DNA from: Pseudoalteromonas luteoviolacea DSM 6061
Lineage (GTDB): Bacteria; Pseudomonadota; Gammaproteobacteria; Enterobacterales; Alteromonadaceae
Direction: 5' to 3'
Assembly (NCBI RefSeq): GCF_001625655.1
Contig: NZ_AUYB01000095.1
Location: 1-64,000, forward strand
DNA length: 64,000 bases
Part shown: one piece after another, positions 56,474-64,000 of the stretch
Layout: every line of letters starts with the position of its first letter
Numbering within the stretch: the stretch's first letter is position 1
Made by a program: the position numbers and the translations under genes
Notes under the pieces: model-generated
The model's database searches: none
Seen by the model: only the letters and a program-made list of their open reading frames with translations
What the model was told of the DNA's origin: nothing

Positions 56474-56968
56474 ATGCAAATAGCAAAAGACACGGCGGTA
56501 GAGTTTCACTACACGCTTAGCGAAGGGACTGAACAGATTGAGTCAAGTACCAATGGTGAGCCACTCAGTTACCTACATGGGCAAGAAGGCATGTTACCGG
56601 GCCTTGAACAAGCATTAGAAGGCAAAGCTGCAGGTGACAAATTCTCGGTTACACTGGAGCCTAAAGATAGCTATGGTGAATACCAAGAAGGCTTGGTTCA
56701 GCGTATTCCTATCAAGCACTTACAAGGCCTTGGAAATAACAAAGTATGGAAGCCTGGTATGAGTGCAATCGTCGAGTCAAACCAAGGTAGACACCAAGTC
56801 ACTATCGTAAAAGTAGGCCGCTTTAACGCGGACTGTGACCTTAACCACCCATTTGCAGGTAAAACATTAACCTTTGATGTTGAAGTCATCAGCGTGCGTG
56901 AAGCAACTACTGAAGAATTATCTCATGGCCACGTTCACGGTGCTGGTGGCTGTGGCCACAGTCACTAA
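56474..56968 (+). CDS. slyD: FKBP-type peptidyl-prolyl isomerase SlyD
   Basis: A 164-residue protein with the short FKBP domain (AVEFHYTLSEGTEQIESS, about 8-25; GMLPGLEQALEGKAAGDKF, about 40-58) and an inserted chaperone flap. The C-terminus is His-rich, GHVHGAGGCGHSH, the nickel/metal-binding tail typical of SlyD. It assists folding and metal delivery. It is 55 bp after mltD and 9 bp before the dehydrogenase gene. Confidence 0.93.
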   Translation: MQIAKDTAVEFHYTLSEGTEQIESSTNGEPLSYLHGQEGMLPGLEQALEGKAAGDKFSVTLEPKDSYGEYQEGLVQRIPIKHLQGLGNNKVWKPGMSAIVESNQGRHQVTIVKVGRFNADCDLNHPFAGKTLTFDVEVISVREATTEELSHGHVHGAGGCGHSH

Positions 56969-56977
56969 AGGATCCTT

Positions 56978-57706
56978 ATGCAACCAGTTGCCATCATAAC
57001 CGGTGGCAGCTTCGGCATTGGTAAAGCCATTGTTGAGAAGCTGCTAAACCAAGATTATCGTGTCTTTAATTTAGACATCAATCCTAGCGACCTTGGTGAA
57101 TATCACTACTGTGATGTCAGTCATGTTGCGCAAGTAAAAGAAGTTATTCAAAACATCGTATCCGAAACTGGCCGTGTGGATGTGCTTGTTTCTAATGCAG
57201 GAAAACATCTGAGTGCTACAATCGAAAACACCGATGAAGCGACGCTAGATGCATTGTTCGCGCTCAATGTGAAAGGTGCATATGCAGCCGTTCAGGCAGT
57301 TTTACCAGCCATGAAGCAACAGCAAGATGGTAAGATAGTGTTAATTTCTTCTGATCAGGCACACGTTGGCAAACCAAATTCATTCGCCTATAACCTGACT
57401 AAACATGCTCTAGCCTCAATGGCAAAAACTACAGCATTGGATTACGCGGCGCATAATATTCGTGCTAACGCTGTTTGCCCAGGTACCATTGAAACGCCTT
57501 TATTTCACAACGCCATTGATAATTACTGTGAAAAAAGTGGTGCGGATAAAGATCTCATTGTCGCAGAAGAAGCTGCTTTGCAACCACTAGGCAGATTGGG
57601 CCAACCCAGAGAAGTAGCCGCATTAGTCGCATTTTTAATCAGCGATGACGCTGCTTTTATCACTGGCAGCCTGCAAACAATTGACGGTGGTTATACAGCA
57701 CGCTAA
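56978..57706 (+). CDS. Short-chain dehydrogenase/reductase
   Basis: A 242-residue Rossmann-fold oxidoreductase. The cofactor motif is TGGSFGIGKAIVEKL (about 8-22), then VLVSNAGKHLSAT (NAG motif, about 70-82), the catalytic Ser in ISSDQAHVGKP, and Tyr-x3-Lys in FAYNLTKHALA (about 142-152). The acidic residue after strand 2 (FNLDINPS, about 34) points to NAD rather than NADP. Its stop overlaps the start of the amidohydrolase gene, so the pair likely acts on the same, unknown, substrate, perhaps a sugar acid. Confidence 0.88.
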   Translation: MQPVAIITGGSFGIGKAIVEKLLNQDYRVFNLDINPSDLGEYHYCDVSHVAQVKEVIQNIVSETGRVDVLVSNAGKHLSATIENTDEATLDALFALNVKGAYAAVQAVLPAMKQQQDGKIVLISSDQAHVGKPNSFAYNLTKHALASMAKTTALDYAAHNIRANAVCPGTIETPLFHNAIDNYCEKSGADKDLIVAEEAALQPLGRLGQPREVAALVAFLISDDAAFITGSLQTIDGGYTAR

Positions 57707-58545
57707 TGAATATTATCGACCCTCACCTACATTTTTTTGATTTACTAAAAGGTCAGTATAGTTGGTTAAAAGAAAACCCACCTAATTGGCCGAATATTGA
57801 AAAAATTCGCCAAAACCATCTTCCTGAGCACCTGTTTGATGATCCCGAAATAAAGTTACATGGCTGTATTCACGTAGAGGCAGGGTTCGATAACGAACGC
57901 CCTATTCGCGAATTGAACTGGCTCAATGAAGTTTTATCTAACCTCTCTTACAAAGCCGTTGCGTACACGTCTATAGATGCCAGTCACATTGATTTTCGTA
58001 GCAAGTTAGATGACCTTTCACACCCAAGTCTAATTGCAATAAGAGATATCACCGAAGGCAGTGACGCCAAACGTCTGCTGGCAGAGAGTGTTATCGATAA
58101 CATTCAATTGCTCACTCAACGCGGTGTACATTTTGAGGCACAGTTTGAGTTTACCCATCACGACGTGGTAGACAGGTTAGTGCATATTTATCGTGCTTTG
58201 CCTAACGCAACTTTGGTGATCAATCATGCTGGCTTTATGGAAGCAGATCAACCTTGGCAATATGCGGTCAAATCATTGGCTGAGCTTGATAATTGTATGA
58301 TTAAATTTTCAGGTCATGAACTACTCAAAGCCCCTATGTGTTTAAAGGAGCAACTCAGAGTATTGCTGGATGCATTTGGGGAAGATAGAGTGATGCTTGC
58401 ATCCAACCACCCTGTCTGCCTGATTGAACGTAGCTTTGTGCAACAGTGGCGATATTATTATGATTTAGTTATGCACGTCGCACCAAACGCATGGCAAAAG
58501 CTGAGTAAGGGTAATGCTGAACGCGTTTATAAGCTTGAAGGCTAA
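57706..58545 (+). CDS. Amidohydrolase-family TIM-barrel protein with an altered metal site
   Basis: A 279-residue protein of the COG3618 type (lactonase and dicarboxylate hydrolase relatives). The N-terminal metal motif is MNIIDPHLHFFDLLKG, with the H-x-H present (about residues 7-9). Later strands show VINHAGFMEA (about 172-181) and a C-terminal MLASNHPVC (about 229-237), where the family normally has GSDWP; the usual metal-binding or catalytic Asp is Asn here. It may be a lower-activity or altered-specificity enzyme. It starts within the SDR stop codon, and its own stop overlaps the convergent DUF2884 gene by 4 bp. Confidence 0.8.
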   Translation: MNIIDPHLHFFDLLKGQYSWLKENPPNWPNIEKIRQNHLPEHLFDDPEIKLHGCIHVEAGFDNERPIRELNWLNEVLSNLSYKAVAYTSIDASHIDFRSKLDDLSHPSLIAIRDITEGSDAKRLLAESVIDNIQLLTQRGVHFEAQFEFTHHDVVDRLVHIYRALPNATLVINHAGFMEADQPWQYAVKSLAELDNCMIKFSGHELLKAPMCLKEQLRVLLDAFGEDRVMLASNHPVCLIERSFVQQWRYYYDLVMHVAPNAWQKLSKGNAERVYKLEG

Positions 58546-59324
58546 GAGCGGATCTGTACTAAGTCAAAGGCCGCCAAACTAGGTACGATATCCTGTAGTC
58601 GCTTTTCAGTGTTATCTAACGAGTTCAAACACTCACAGTACTCATTCGCCTTTTCTTCAAGCTGATACGCTTTTTGTTGCAATGACTTATCTATTTCTTT
58701 TGAGATTATCTCCATTCGTTGCCCCATATCCGAAAAGCGACTCTCAATGTTGCCTTCTCTGGATTTAAAAGCATCTCCAACGGAGACTAATATTGCACCA
58801 AGCGAGCCGTGAACAGCGGAATGGATTTTTCCACTAATCTCTTTAGTAAAGAAATCATCAATTTTGGATAGTGATTGAGGGGCTATAAAATAAAAGTCTT
58901 CACCACGCTTAAACTTGTCCATGAGCGCTCGTTCGACATACTGAAGCTGAGTTTTTAGCACTTCTGGATTGTTATCAGACATGCCTTCCACGACCTGCTC
59001 TATGGCACTCAATCCAAGGTTAACCCCATCTGTTGCTAAGTTAACTAGTTCAGGCACTGTATCTCGAATACCTTTTGCATACTCTTGCAGAACTAAGGTC
59101 TCTTGGTCATCGAGCTTGACCCAACGCCCTCTCACCAACAGCTGATTGTCGTTGTTGATCTGAACCCGTGTTTGACCATTGTCGAGAATGCGAATAACTG
59201 AGTCAGTAATAATCAAGCCATGTCCTAATTCAACATCACACTTTTCATCTGCAGAAACGTGCATTGATGTAGCAATCAGCAAACTGAATAACAGCGACTT
59301 AACTTTTGATATGGACAAACTCAT
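58542..59324 (-). CDS. DUF2884 (YggN) family protein
   Basis: A 260-residue secreted protein: signal peptide MSLSISKVKSLLFSLLIATS to near residue 25 (MHVSADE), followed by a first domain with CDVELGHGLIITDSVIRILD and a long helical region with heptad-like patterns (about 105-230) ending in CECLNSLDNTEKRLQ. Family members (E. coli YggN) are of unknown role. A strong GGGGG precedes the ATG. It is the last gene of a minus-strand group and converges on the amidohydrolase gene. Confidence 0.8.
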   Translation of the reverse strand: MSLSISKVKSLLFSLLIATSMHVSADEKCDVELGHGLIITDSVIRILDNGQTRVQINNDNQLLVRGRWVKLDDQETLVLQEYAKGIRDTVPELVNLATDGVNLGLSAIEQVVEGMSDNNPEVLKTQLQYVERALMDKFKRGEDFYFIAPQSLSKIDDFFTKEISGKIHSAVHGSLGAILVSVGDAFKSREGNIESRFSDMGQRMEIISKEIDKSLQQKAYQLEEKANEYCECLNSLDNTEKRLQDIVPSLAAFDLVQIRS

Positions 59325-59389
59325 ACTACCCCCAAATTCGATACTATGAGGGTAGCAAATTTTAATTTTTAACCAAACTTATTTTTTAC

Positions 59390-59914
59390 TTACTGGCATG
59401 CCGTATATCGCATTAAACGAACAAACGCATCTGACGTTTTGCTACTTGAGCTATCATTTAAGCCATCTTGGAATTGATATGTCCATGCCCGGCTGGGGTC
59501 TTGGATATTGGTTGTACTACTCCAGTAGTTACCGCTGTGATTGCCCAAGAAAATAGTTTCATTAATAGCAGGATCTTCGCAACTGCGTTCAACAATCGAA
59601 GACAACTCCTTCACATTGGGTAGCTGCCAATCTTCAAAGTTGGCTACTCGGCTATTTTTGGCTGCAGAAAGCGCTTCTTGCCAATTTAACTTTTGCTCAG
59701 CATTATCACACGTTTCGGTACTGGCATTATACACGAACCCAAATGTGCAACGCTGCCACATAATATCGGTTTTCTTGTCACATACAGTTCCGTCGTTATT
59801 CACTACAAAGCGCGACTCTGGCGTTGTATAGGATACTGATGTTTCAATTGCACACTCTTGAGATAGTGCTGACGCACTAAACAATAAACTCAATACCGTT
59901 AGTTTAGTTCGCAT
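59390..59914 (-). CDS. Secreted DUF1566 domain protein
   Basis: A 174-residue protein with a signal peptide (MRTKLTVLSLLFSASALSQE, cleavage near residue 18) and one DUF1566 domain with the repeat-like motifs MWQRCTFGFVY, SRVANFEDWQLPNVKELSSI and NYWSSTTNIQD, ending FVRLMRYTACQ. AGGAG six bases before ATG 59914 decides the start; ATG 59920 would leave two bases and an in-frame ATG at 59932 would be a poorer start. Its start overlaps the upstream lipoprotein stop by 11 bp, and both proteins carry DUF1566, so they are probably partners or paralogues. Confidence 0.8.
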   Translation of the reverse strand: MRTKLTVLSLLFSASALSQECAIETSVSYTTPESRFVVNNDGTVCDKKTDIMWQRCTFGFVYNASTETCDNAEQKLNWQEALSAAKNSRVANFEDWQLPNVKELSSIVERSCEDPAINETIFLGNHSGNYWSSTTNIQDPSRAWTYQFQDGLNDSSSSKTSDAFVRLMRYTACQ

Positions 59915-61613
59915 CTTCATCTCCTCGTACAAGCCTTACATATGCCGTGTTACCTTTCGACTCATGAACGGTGTTGCCAGTTGCCATATCAACCACATAG
60001 GCACTCGTAAGATTTGCGTCAATGCCTTCTGTTCCCCCTACATAGGTTTGGATGGTCCAAAAGTGCAGATGATTCAGCAATGAGACATCAGGCATATTAG
60101 GGAAAAACTCAGGGTCTAAAACGTGTGCACCTTGTCGCCCAAAATCTACAATGCTCATCAACTCTGAGTAACTTGGAAGCCGCCAAGTCCGTCCGCCACA
60201 GTATGGGTCTCCCGCTTGAGAATTCACTGAACTAATTAAATTTTTTATACCACAGTGATCTGAATGAGGACACGGAACAGGATTAGGCATTACCGTATTA
60301 CTATGGATTAAATCATCCATATCATCCGGGTCTGTCACCGCCCATGTATAATGGTTTTGCGCATTTCGAATAGACGTATTTGGTAAGGTGCCTGCTGTCG
60401 CTTCTTTGACTTCCCAGACTAAACCGGTAATGTTATCTCGAACACAACTAAACGTCGTGGCGTCATTACTGAGTTCTTTACCATCCGCATCTAACTTAGT
60501 GAAATCAAAAGCTAAGTTGCCCTTACCTTCTTTGGCAATTAATTGCGAAACACTGTCCCTGCCAAGATCAGCATCTTGGCCTGGAAAGTCATCGTTTCCG
60601 CAAGTAATTGACTCGCTATTGTTAAAGCAAAGCCCTGCGCCGGTATCATTGAGGTTACTTAGAGGCTTTTTAGAAATAGTAACTTTAACCTCATCTTCCC
60701 CCGTGCGATTGGCGGAATCAGTTACTGTCACTTTGAAAGTTGCTGAAATTACATCCGTAATATTGGGAGCCTGAAATGTGGTCTTACACTCTGTTGAGTC
60801 TGCTAGGGCAATGGTTGACCCTGCACTGGTCTGCTCCCATTTGCAGTTATATTGACCATCTACAGTGACACTGCTTGTTGCGTCTAAGGTGACATCATCA
60901 AACTCCAACACCTGCTGGTCTGTGCCCGCATTTGCCAATACCACTTGGGCATTTTTTGCTAGCGCGACACTGGCGTCCGTTGAAGTGCTTCCACCTTCAT
61001 CATCAGTGATGGTGAGGCGCCAAATAGCCGTTTGATTTTCAGCTAATAATGGGTGCACAAAGCTCAAAGTTACCGCACTTGTGTCGTCGACTTTGATTGT
61101 GCTGGGTCCCGAAATCTGTTGCCACTTATAACCAACAACTTGGCCATTGGCATCAGGATCTGACGAATCCGCCGCGGATAAAACCACAGTATCTAAATAC
61201 TTCGAAGGCTGAGTATCTGGGCCTGTTTGCGTGATAACCGCAACAGGTAGCTGGTTATTTGAAGTGATATTAACGTTTAAAGTATCACTTACAAGTTCTC
61301 CTGAAGGCGTCAAGTAATCGACCTTCAGCACTGCAACGCTATTTGCTTTGACGTCAGGCGCAGTAACAGTTAGCTCTTCACCAGTTTGTGGAAAGCTATC
61401 AATTGAAGGCCCTGACACAATTTGCCAATTAAAAGTACCGCCTGATGGAGAGGCTACAGCCTTGAGTGTAAAATCATTTTTCTCTATTACTGTGACGTCT
61501 TGTCCAGCATTTATGCTGGCACCTACTACTTCTTGATCTGACGATCCTCCAGATCCGCCACAACCGCTTAGTATGCTACTAACGGCGATTAATACGAGCG
61601 ACTTTTTTAGCAT
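59904..61613 (-). CDS. PKD-like/DUF1566 cell-surface lipoprotein
   Basis: A 569-residue lipoprotein, MLKKSLVLIAVSSILSGCGG with the acylated Cys at residue 18, followed by a Gly/Ser linker, three immunoglobulin-like PKD/REJ-type beta domains (about 35-315; repeated patterns such as YKWQQISGPSTIKVDD and FKVTVTDSANRTGED), and a C-terminal DUF1566 region (about 375-565) with TWRLPSYSELMSIVDFG and AYVVDMATGNTVH. It is likely exposed at the cell surface or outer membrane. Several Cys pairs in the DUF1566 part suggest disulfides. It is first in a two-gene operon with 59390-59914. Confidence 0.82.
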   Translation of the reverse strand: MLKKSLVLIAVSSILSGCGGSGGSSDQEVVGASINAGQDVTVIEKNDFTLKAVASPSGGTFNWQIVSGPSIDSFPQTGEELTVTAPDVKANSVAVLKVDYLTPSGELVSDTLNVNITSNNQLPVAVITQTGPDTQPSKYLDTVVLSAADSSDPDANGQVVGYKWQQISGPSTIKVDDTSAVTLSFVHPLLAENQTAIWRLTITDDEGGSTSTDASVALAKNAQVVLANAGTDQQVLEFDDVTLDATSSVTVDGQYNCKWEQTSAGSTIALADSTECKTTFQAPNITDVISATFKVTVTDSANRTGEDEVKVTISKKPLSNLNDTGAGLCFNNSESITCGNDDFPGQDADLGRDSVSQLIAKEGKGNLAFDFTKLDADGKELSNDATTFSCVRDNITGLVWEVKEATAGTLPNTSIRNAQNHYTWAVTDPDDMDDLIHSNTVMPNPVPCPHSDHCGIKNLISSVNSQAGDPYCGGRTWRLPSYSELMSIVDFGRQGAHVLDPEFFPNMPDVSLLNHLHFWTIQTYVGGTEGIDANLTSAYVVDMATGNTVHESKGNTAYVRLVRGDEDAN

Positions 61614-61645
61614 TACAACTCCTAACTGACCACCTCCATGTCATG

Positions 61646-61978
61646 TTAGAGGTAGCTATCTTGGTGAATTCGAACAAACAACTTAGTACCAACTTTGCTG
61701 TAATCAACTTTATATTCTCTACCATCTAATGATTGTATAAAGAGCAACCTTTTAACTTCGCTGAAAACATCGGCACTTGATATTTGCACCACCTCTAAAT
61801 AGCGCTCTTTAGCTTCCCGTCGATTTCTTGGCAAATCCTCTTTAAACGGAATTAAACCCGTTGCGGTTACCTTAATCTTGGGGTGAGTTTCCCCATTGAC
61901 GATCACTAAATCGAGCTTTTTATCTTTATGGATTATGGTATTACGACCACTTTTAATAAAGGCTCTATCGAAGCTCAT
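61646..61978 (-). CDS. Hypothetical small protein
   Basis: A 110-residue protein with no signal peptide or membrane helix, beginning MSFDRAFIKSGRNTIIHKDK, basic overall, and predicted to be mostly beta-strand with a helical middle (DLPRNRREAKERYLEVVQI). It shows no motif that I recognise. It lies 17 bp after the membrane protein gene at 61996 and 32 bp before the lipoprotein gene, on the same strand, so it is probably co-transcribed with its neighbours. Confidence 0.6.
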   Translation of the reverse strand: MSFDRAFIKSGRNTIIHKDKKLDLVIVNGETHPKIKVTATGLIPFKEDLPRNRREAKERYLEVVQISSADVFSEVKRLLFIQSLDGREYKVDYSKVGTKLFVRIHQDSYL

Positions 61979-61995
61979 GTATATATCCTGTTACT

Positions 61996-62703
61996 TCACT
62001 TAGCGGTGGCGACTTGATCATGCAAGTCTTTTACCACCTTTTCTGGATTTGATTTCCAGTGGTTTAAAATGTTAGCAAATTGCCAAATATCCCTGTCCAA
62101 CACATTCGCTGGCAAAATTAAATCATAGCCAGTCACGGTTTTTAAGTTTTGCATCCTATTTGCAAACATCGCCATTAAACCGCTGTAGTTACGCCCTGCA
62201 GGCGACTGATAACTGGTCTCTTCAATAAGCCATTCTGATGGACAATTGCCATTTTCGCAATGTATTTTAACAGCTTGTAAAAAAATATGCCGCTGTTCAA
62301 TTAGCAGTTTCCCAGCCAAACGGGGGGTTAATTCTGCCAAAAACTCATCAATACTGTTTAGTTTAATACCTACAGCATTTAACTCAAGGTTTTCAACTCC
62401 TTGAGTTACAAAAGGAACCCCACTCGAGTGAAAGTTACTGTTTGAGACTCGCATTACACCATATTTGTGAACATAATGAAGGGCCTCTGTACTCAATTCG
62501 ATACTAAAAAATGGCTGCTGACTTTTTAAAAATCCGAGTAATATCGAACAGATAGCCGCAGCTGCAAATGCCAATTCCAATATGGTTGGAGGTGTTGATC
62601 TGAGTGTTACAAACACCATTACAATTGCTAAACATATGGCTCCCGCAAGCATGAATTCAATGCTGTGACGATTTGCCTGTGCACGCAATGACACTTTATG
62701 CAT
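61996..62703 (-). CDS. Membrane protein, possibly DUF2982
   Basis: A 235-residue protein with two N-terminal helices (about 17-35 and 41-58) and a soluble C-terminal domain with EALHYVHKYGVMRVSNSNF (about 73-91) and QSPAGRNYSGLMAMFANRM (about 165-183). The pattern recalls the DUF2982 family of Shewanella, Vibrio and Pseudoalteromonas, but the identification is from memory. Its ATG at 62701-62703 overlaps the end of a 33-codon gene directly upstream by eight bases, so the two are probably translationally coupled. Confidence 0.6.
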   Translation of the reverse strand: MHKVSLRAQANRHSIEFMLAGAICLAIVMVFVTLRSTPPTILELAFAAAAICSILLGFLKSQQPFFSIELSTEALHYVHKYGVMRVSNSNFHSSGVPFVTQGVENLELNAVGIKLNSIDEFLAELTPRLAGKLLIEQRHIFLQAVKIHCENGNCPSEWLIEETSYQSPAGRNYSGLMAMFANRMQNLKTVTGYDLILPANVLDRDIWQFANILNHWKSNPEKVVKDLHDQVATAK

Positions 62704-62797
62704 AGTAAAACCACCAATAAAATATCAGCATGGCAACTAACCACACTAATAATTTACGCAGCTGCATGCACCTTTTGCAGGGTTTTGCTTTACTCAT
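62696..62797 (-). CDS. 33-residue single-helix membrane peptide
   Basis: ATG at 62797-62795 to TAA at 62698-62696 on the minus strand. AAAAGG lies eight bases upstream, an ideal ribosome site. The peptide starts MSKAKPCKRCMQLRKLLVWL, with a basic N-terminus holding a CKRC pair, then a membrane helix VAMLIFYWWFYYA rich in aromatics. The end overlaps the next start by eight bases (TATGCATAA). Strong ribosome site, positive-inside topology and overlap together argue for a real gene; it is too short for usual gene callers. Confidence 0.65.
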   Translation of the reverse strand: MSKAKPCKRCMQLRKLLVWLVAMLIFYWWFYYA

Positions 62798-62931
62798 TTC
62801 AGTAACCTTTTAGGTACACAGTGAAAATCTCTGTTAGATTTTCGTTTAATACACAAATATACAGGATATCCGCGATTTTCTCATACTGGAATTTTTGTAC
62901 ACTAATCATCTACAAATAGTGAGATTAATTT

Positions 62932-63981
62932 ATGCGTGCAAACCAGTCGGGCAAAGCCCTTTTTCCTACCTTCATTTTAATGCTAATCGCATTGTGCGGC
63001 TATCTCTATTTTCCTAGCTCACAAGGGGGCAACGAGCAGCGTGCAGCCCGTTCGGTGCAAGTTGCCGTATATGAAGCCACGACCCAAAATCGTGCTATTA
63101 CCGTCAATGCAATTGGCTCTGCACGTGCAAACCAAGCTATTGACATTACCAGTTCACATAGCGACTACATCAGTGAAATTCTATTTCGTGATGGTCAAAC
63201 CGTCTCTCGCGGCCAAAAACTCGCGCAGTTACAAAACCAACAAGAGTTACTCGCTGTCAAAGAGTTGACGATTAACCTCAAGGAGCAACAAAGGCAACTC
63301 TTGCGATTAACCGAGCTGGCTAAAACTCAATCAACTGCACGTTCTCAACTGGATGCGCAGCGCTCCACCGTAGATACACTGACAACACAATTACAAACCA
63401 CCAAATTAAAACTTGCTGAAATGGAGGTCTATGCCCCATTTGATGGTATTCTCGGCAAGCGCTTAATCTCTGTCGGCAGCTATGTTAATGACAATACGCC
63501 ACTAACCACATTGGATGATATCAGCACCATTAAAGTCGACTTCCAATTACCAGAGAAGTACGTCGCAAGAATCGCGATAGGAATGCAAACCTCCGTCACT
63601 AGTGACGCCTATCAAGGTACCAACTTTACTGGCCAGATCTCTCACATTGACCCACGAATTGACGAGTCGACTCGAAGTATCCAAGTCACAGCGAGCTTCG
63701 AAAATAAAGATTTAAAATTACGCCCAGGTATGCTGCTAAATGCCGCAGTGCAACTACACCAACTTAATGCCGTAATGTTACCAGAAAAAAGTATTATTCC
63801 AAGACAGGACAGACACTACGTTTACGTCGTTGAGGATAATAAGGTAAAACAGCAACAAGTCACTCTGCTTACCCGTTTTAAAGGCTGGGTTGCGATAGAA
63901 GGTTTGCAAGCTGGGCAGTTAGTCGTCACTGAAGGGACCACTAAAGTACGCAATGGCAGCCAAGTTACTGTAAAGGGGTAA
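62932..63981 (+). CDS. RND efflux pump periplasmic adaptor
   Basis: A 349-residue membrane fusion protein. An N-terminal hydrophobic anchor (FILMLIALCGYLYF, about 14-27) is followed by the lipoyl/barrel-sandwich halves (VNAIGSARANQAIDI and VYAPFDGILGKRLISVGSYV, about 165-184) flanking a helical hairpin (about 90-150), then beta-barrel and membrane-proximal domains. The motif APFDG in the second lipoyl half is typical of RND adaptors. It starts the operon whose next gene begins at 63985, where an RND pump subunit is expected. Confidence 0.9.
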   Translation: MRANQSGKALFPTFILMLIALCGYLYFPSSQGGNEQRAARSVQVAVYEATTQNRAITVNAIGSARANQAIDITSSHSDYISEILFRDGQTVSRGQKLAQLQNQQELLAVKELTINLKEQQRQLLRLTELAKTQSTARSQLDAQRSTVDTLTTQLQTTKLKLAEMEVYAPFDGILGKRLISVGSYVNDNTPLTTLDDISTIKVDFQLPEKYVARIAIGMQTSVTSDAYQGTNFTGQISHIDPRIDESTRSIQVTASFENKDLKLRPGMLLNAAVQLHQLNAVMLPEKSIIPRQDRHYVYVVEDNKVKQQQVTLLTRFKGWVAIEGLQAGQLVVTEGTTKVRNGSQVTVKG

Positions 63982-63984
63982 ACC

Positions 63985-64000
63985 GTGAAGATAACCGATA
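63985..64000 (+). CDS. Start of the next efflux gene, probably the RND permease (cut by the right edge)
   Basis: GTG at 63985 with AAGGGG (63973-63978) six bases upstream begins MKITD. This matches the usual opening of RND permeases that follow an adaptor gene, three bases after the stop. Only five codons are present, so the identity rests on context. Confidence 0.55.

Overview
The window is about 64 kb of ordinary, densely coding chromosome from a gammaproteobacterium. Gene content and order (rpsU-yqeY-dnaG-rpoD, dusB-fis, purH-purD, yajC-secD-secF with tgt and queA, DUF47-pit, pst-phoU, ppk-ppx, zapA, rlmJ) together with the protein sequences point to Alteromonadales, most likely Pseudoalteromonas or a close relative. 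This placement is inferred from similarity to remembered E. coli, Vibrio and Shewanella proteins; no database search was run. I see no rRNA, tRNA, prophage, insertion sequence, plasmid or CRISPR features.

Layout. 1-5.8 kb: the 5' end of ftsY with in-frame 13-residue repeats, divergent rsmD, then the macromolecular synthesis operon rpsU-yqeY-dnaG-rpoD with an internal hairpin terminator. 5.9-12.5 kb: prmA, dusB-fis, then purH and purD separated by a methyltransferase-like lipoprotein gene. 12.6-25 kb: accessory genes (DUF2797, a CBS-PAS-GGDEF-EAL protein, a deacetylase, a serine hydrolase, a gamma-glutamylcyclotransferase-like protein, a LysE exporter, an isomerase, rsuA, a chemoreceptor), and a very short gene with a double-glycine-type leader followed by a six-helix membrane protein. 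25-28.5 kb: a periplasmic solute-binding protein, an EAL-CBS-GGDEF protein and a lipoprotein. 28.7-34.3 kb: queA, tgt, yajC, secD and secF on the minus strand. 34.5-38.4 kb: a REC-like/PAS/GGDEF/EAL protein, a small membrane protein and an OxyR-type regulator.

38.4-50.8 kb is a phosphate block: pitA with its DUF47 partner, phoU-pstB-pstA-pstC (no pstS in the window), gcvR, then ppk-ppx. Two good Pho boxes are visible, one before pstC with a perfect -10 ten bases downstream, and one before ppk. This suggests that PhoB joins phosphate uptake and polyphosphate metabolism here. PstC and PstA are both about twice the E. coli length.

50.8-64 kb: an HDOD signalling protein, rlmJ, a ZapB-like coiled coil and zapA, a metallo-beta-lactamase-like secreted protein without its histidines, mltD, slyD, a dehydrogenase/amidohydrolase pair, DUF2884, a two-gene cell-surface set (PKD-like lipoprotein plus DUF1566 protein), two poorly known genes preceded by an unlisted 33-codon membrane peptide gene, and the start of an RND efflux operon.

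No clear large novel system (defence, secretion or biosynthetic) is present. The most novel candidates are the small double-glycine peptide with its membrane partner (24218-25018), the 33-residue membrane peptide coupled to the downstream membrane protein gene (62696-62797), and the mutually exclusive hairpins between phoU and the DUF47 gene (40625-40682).
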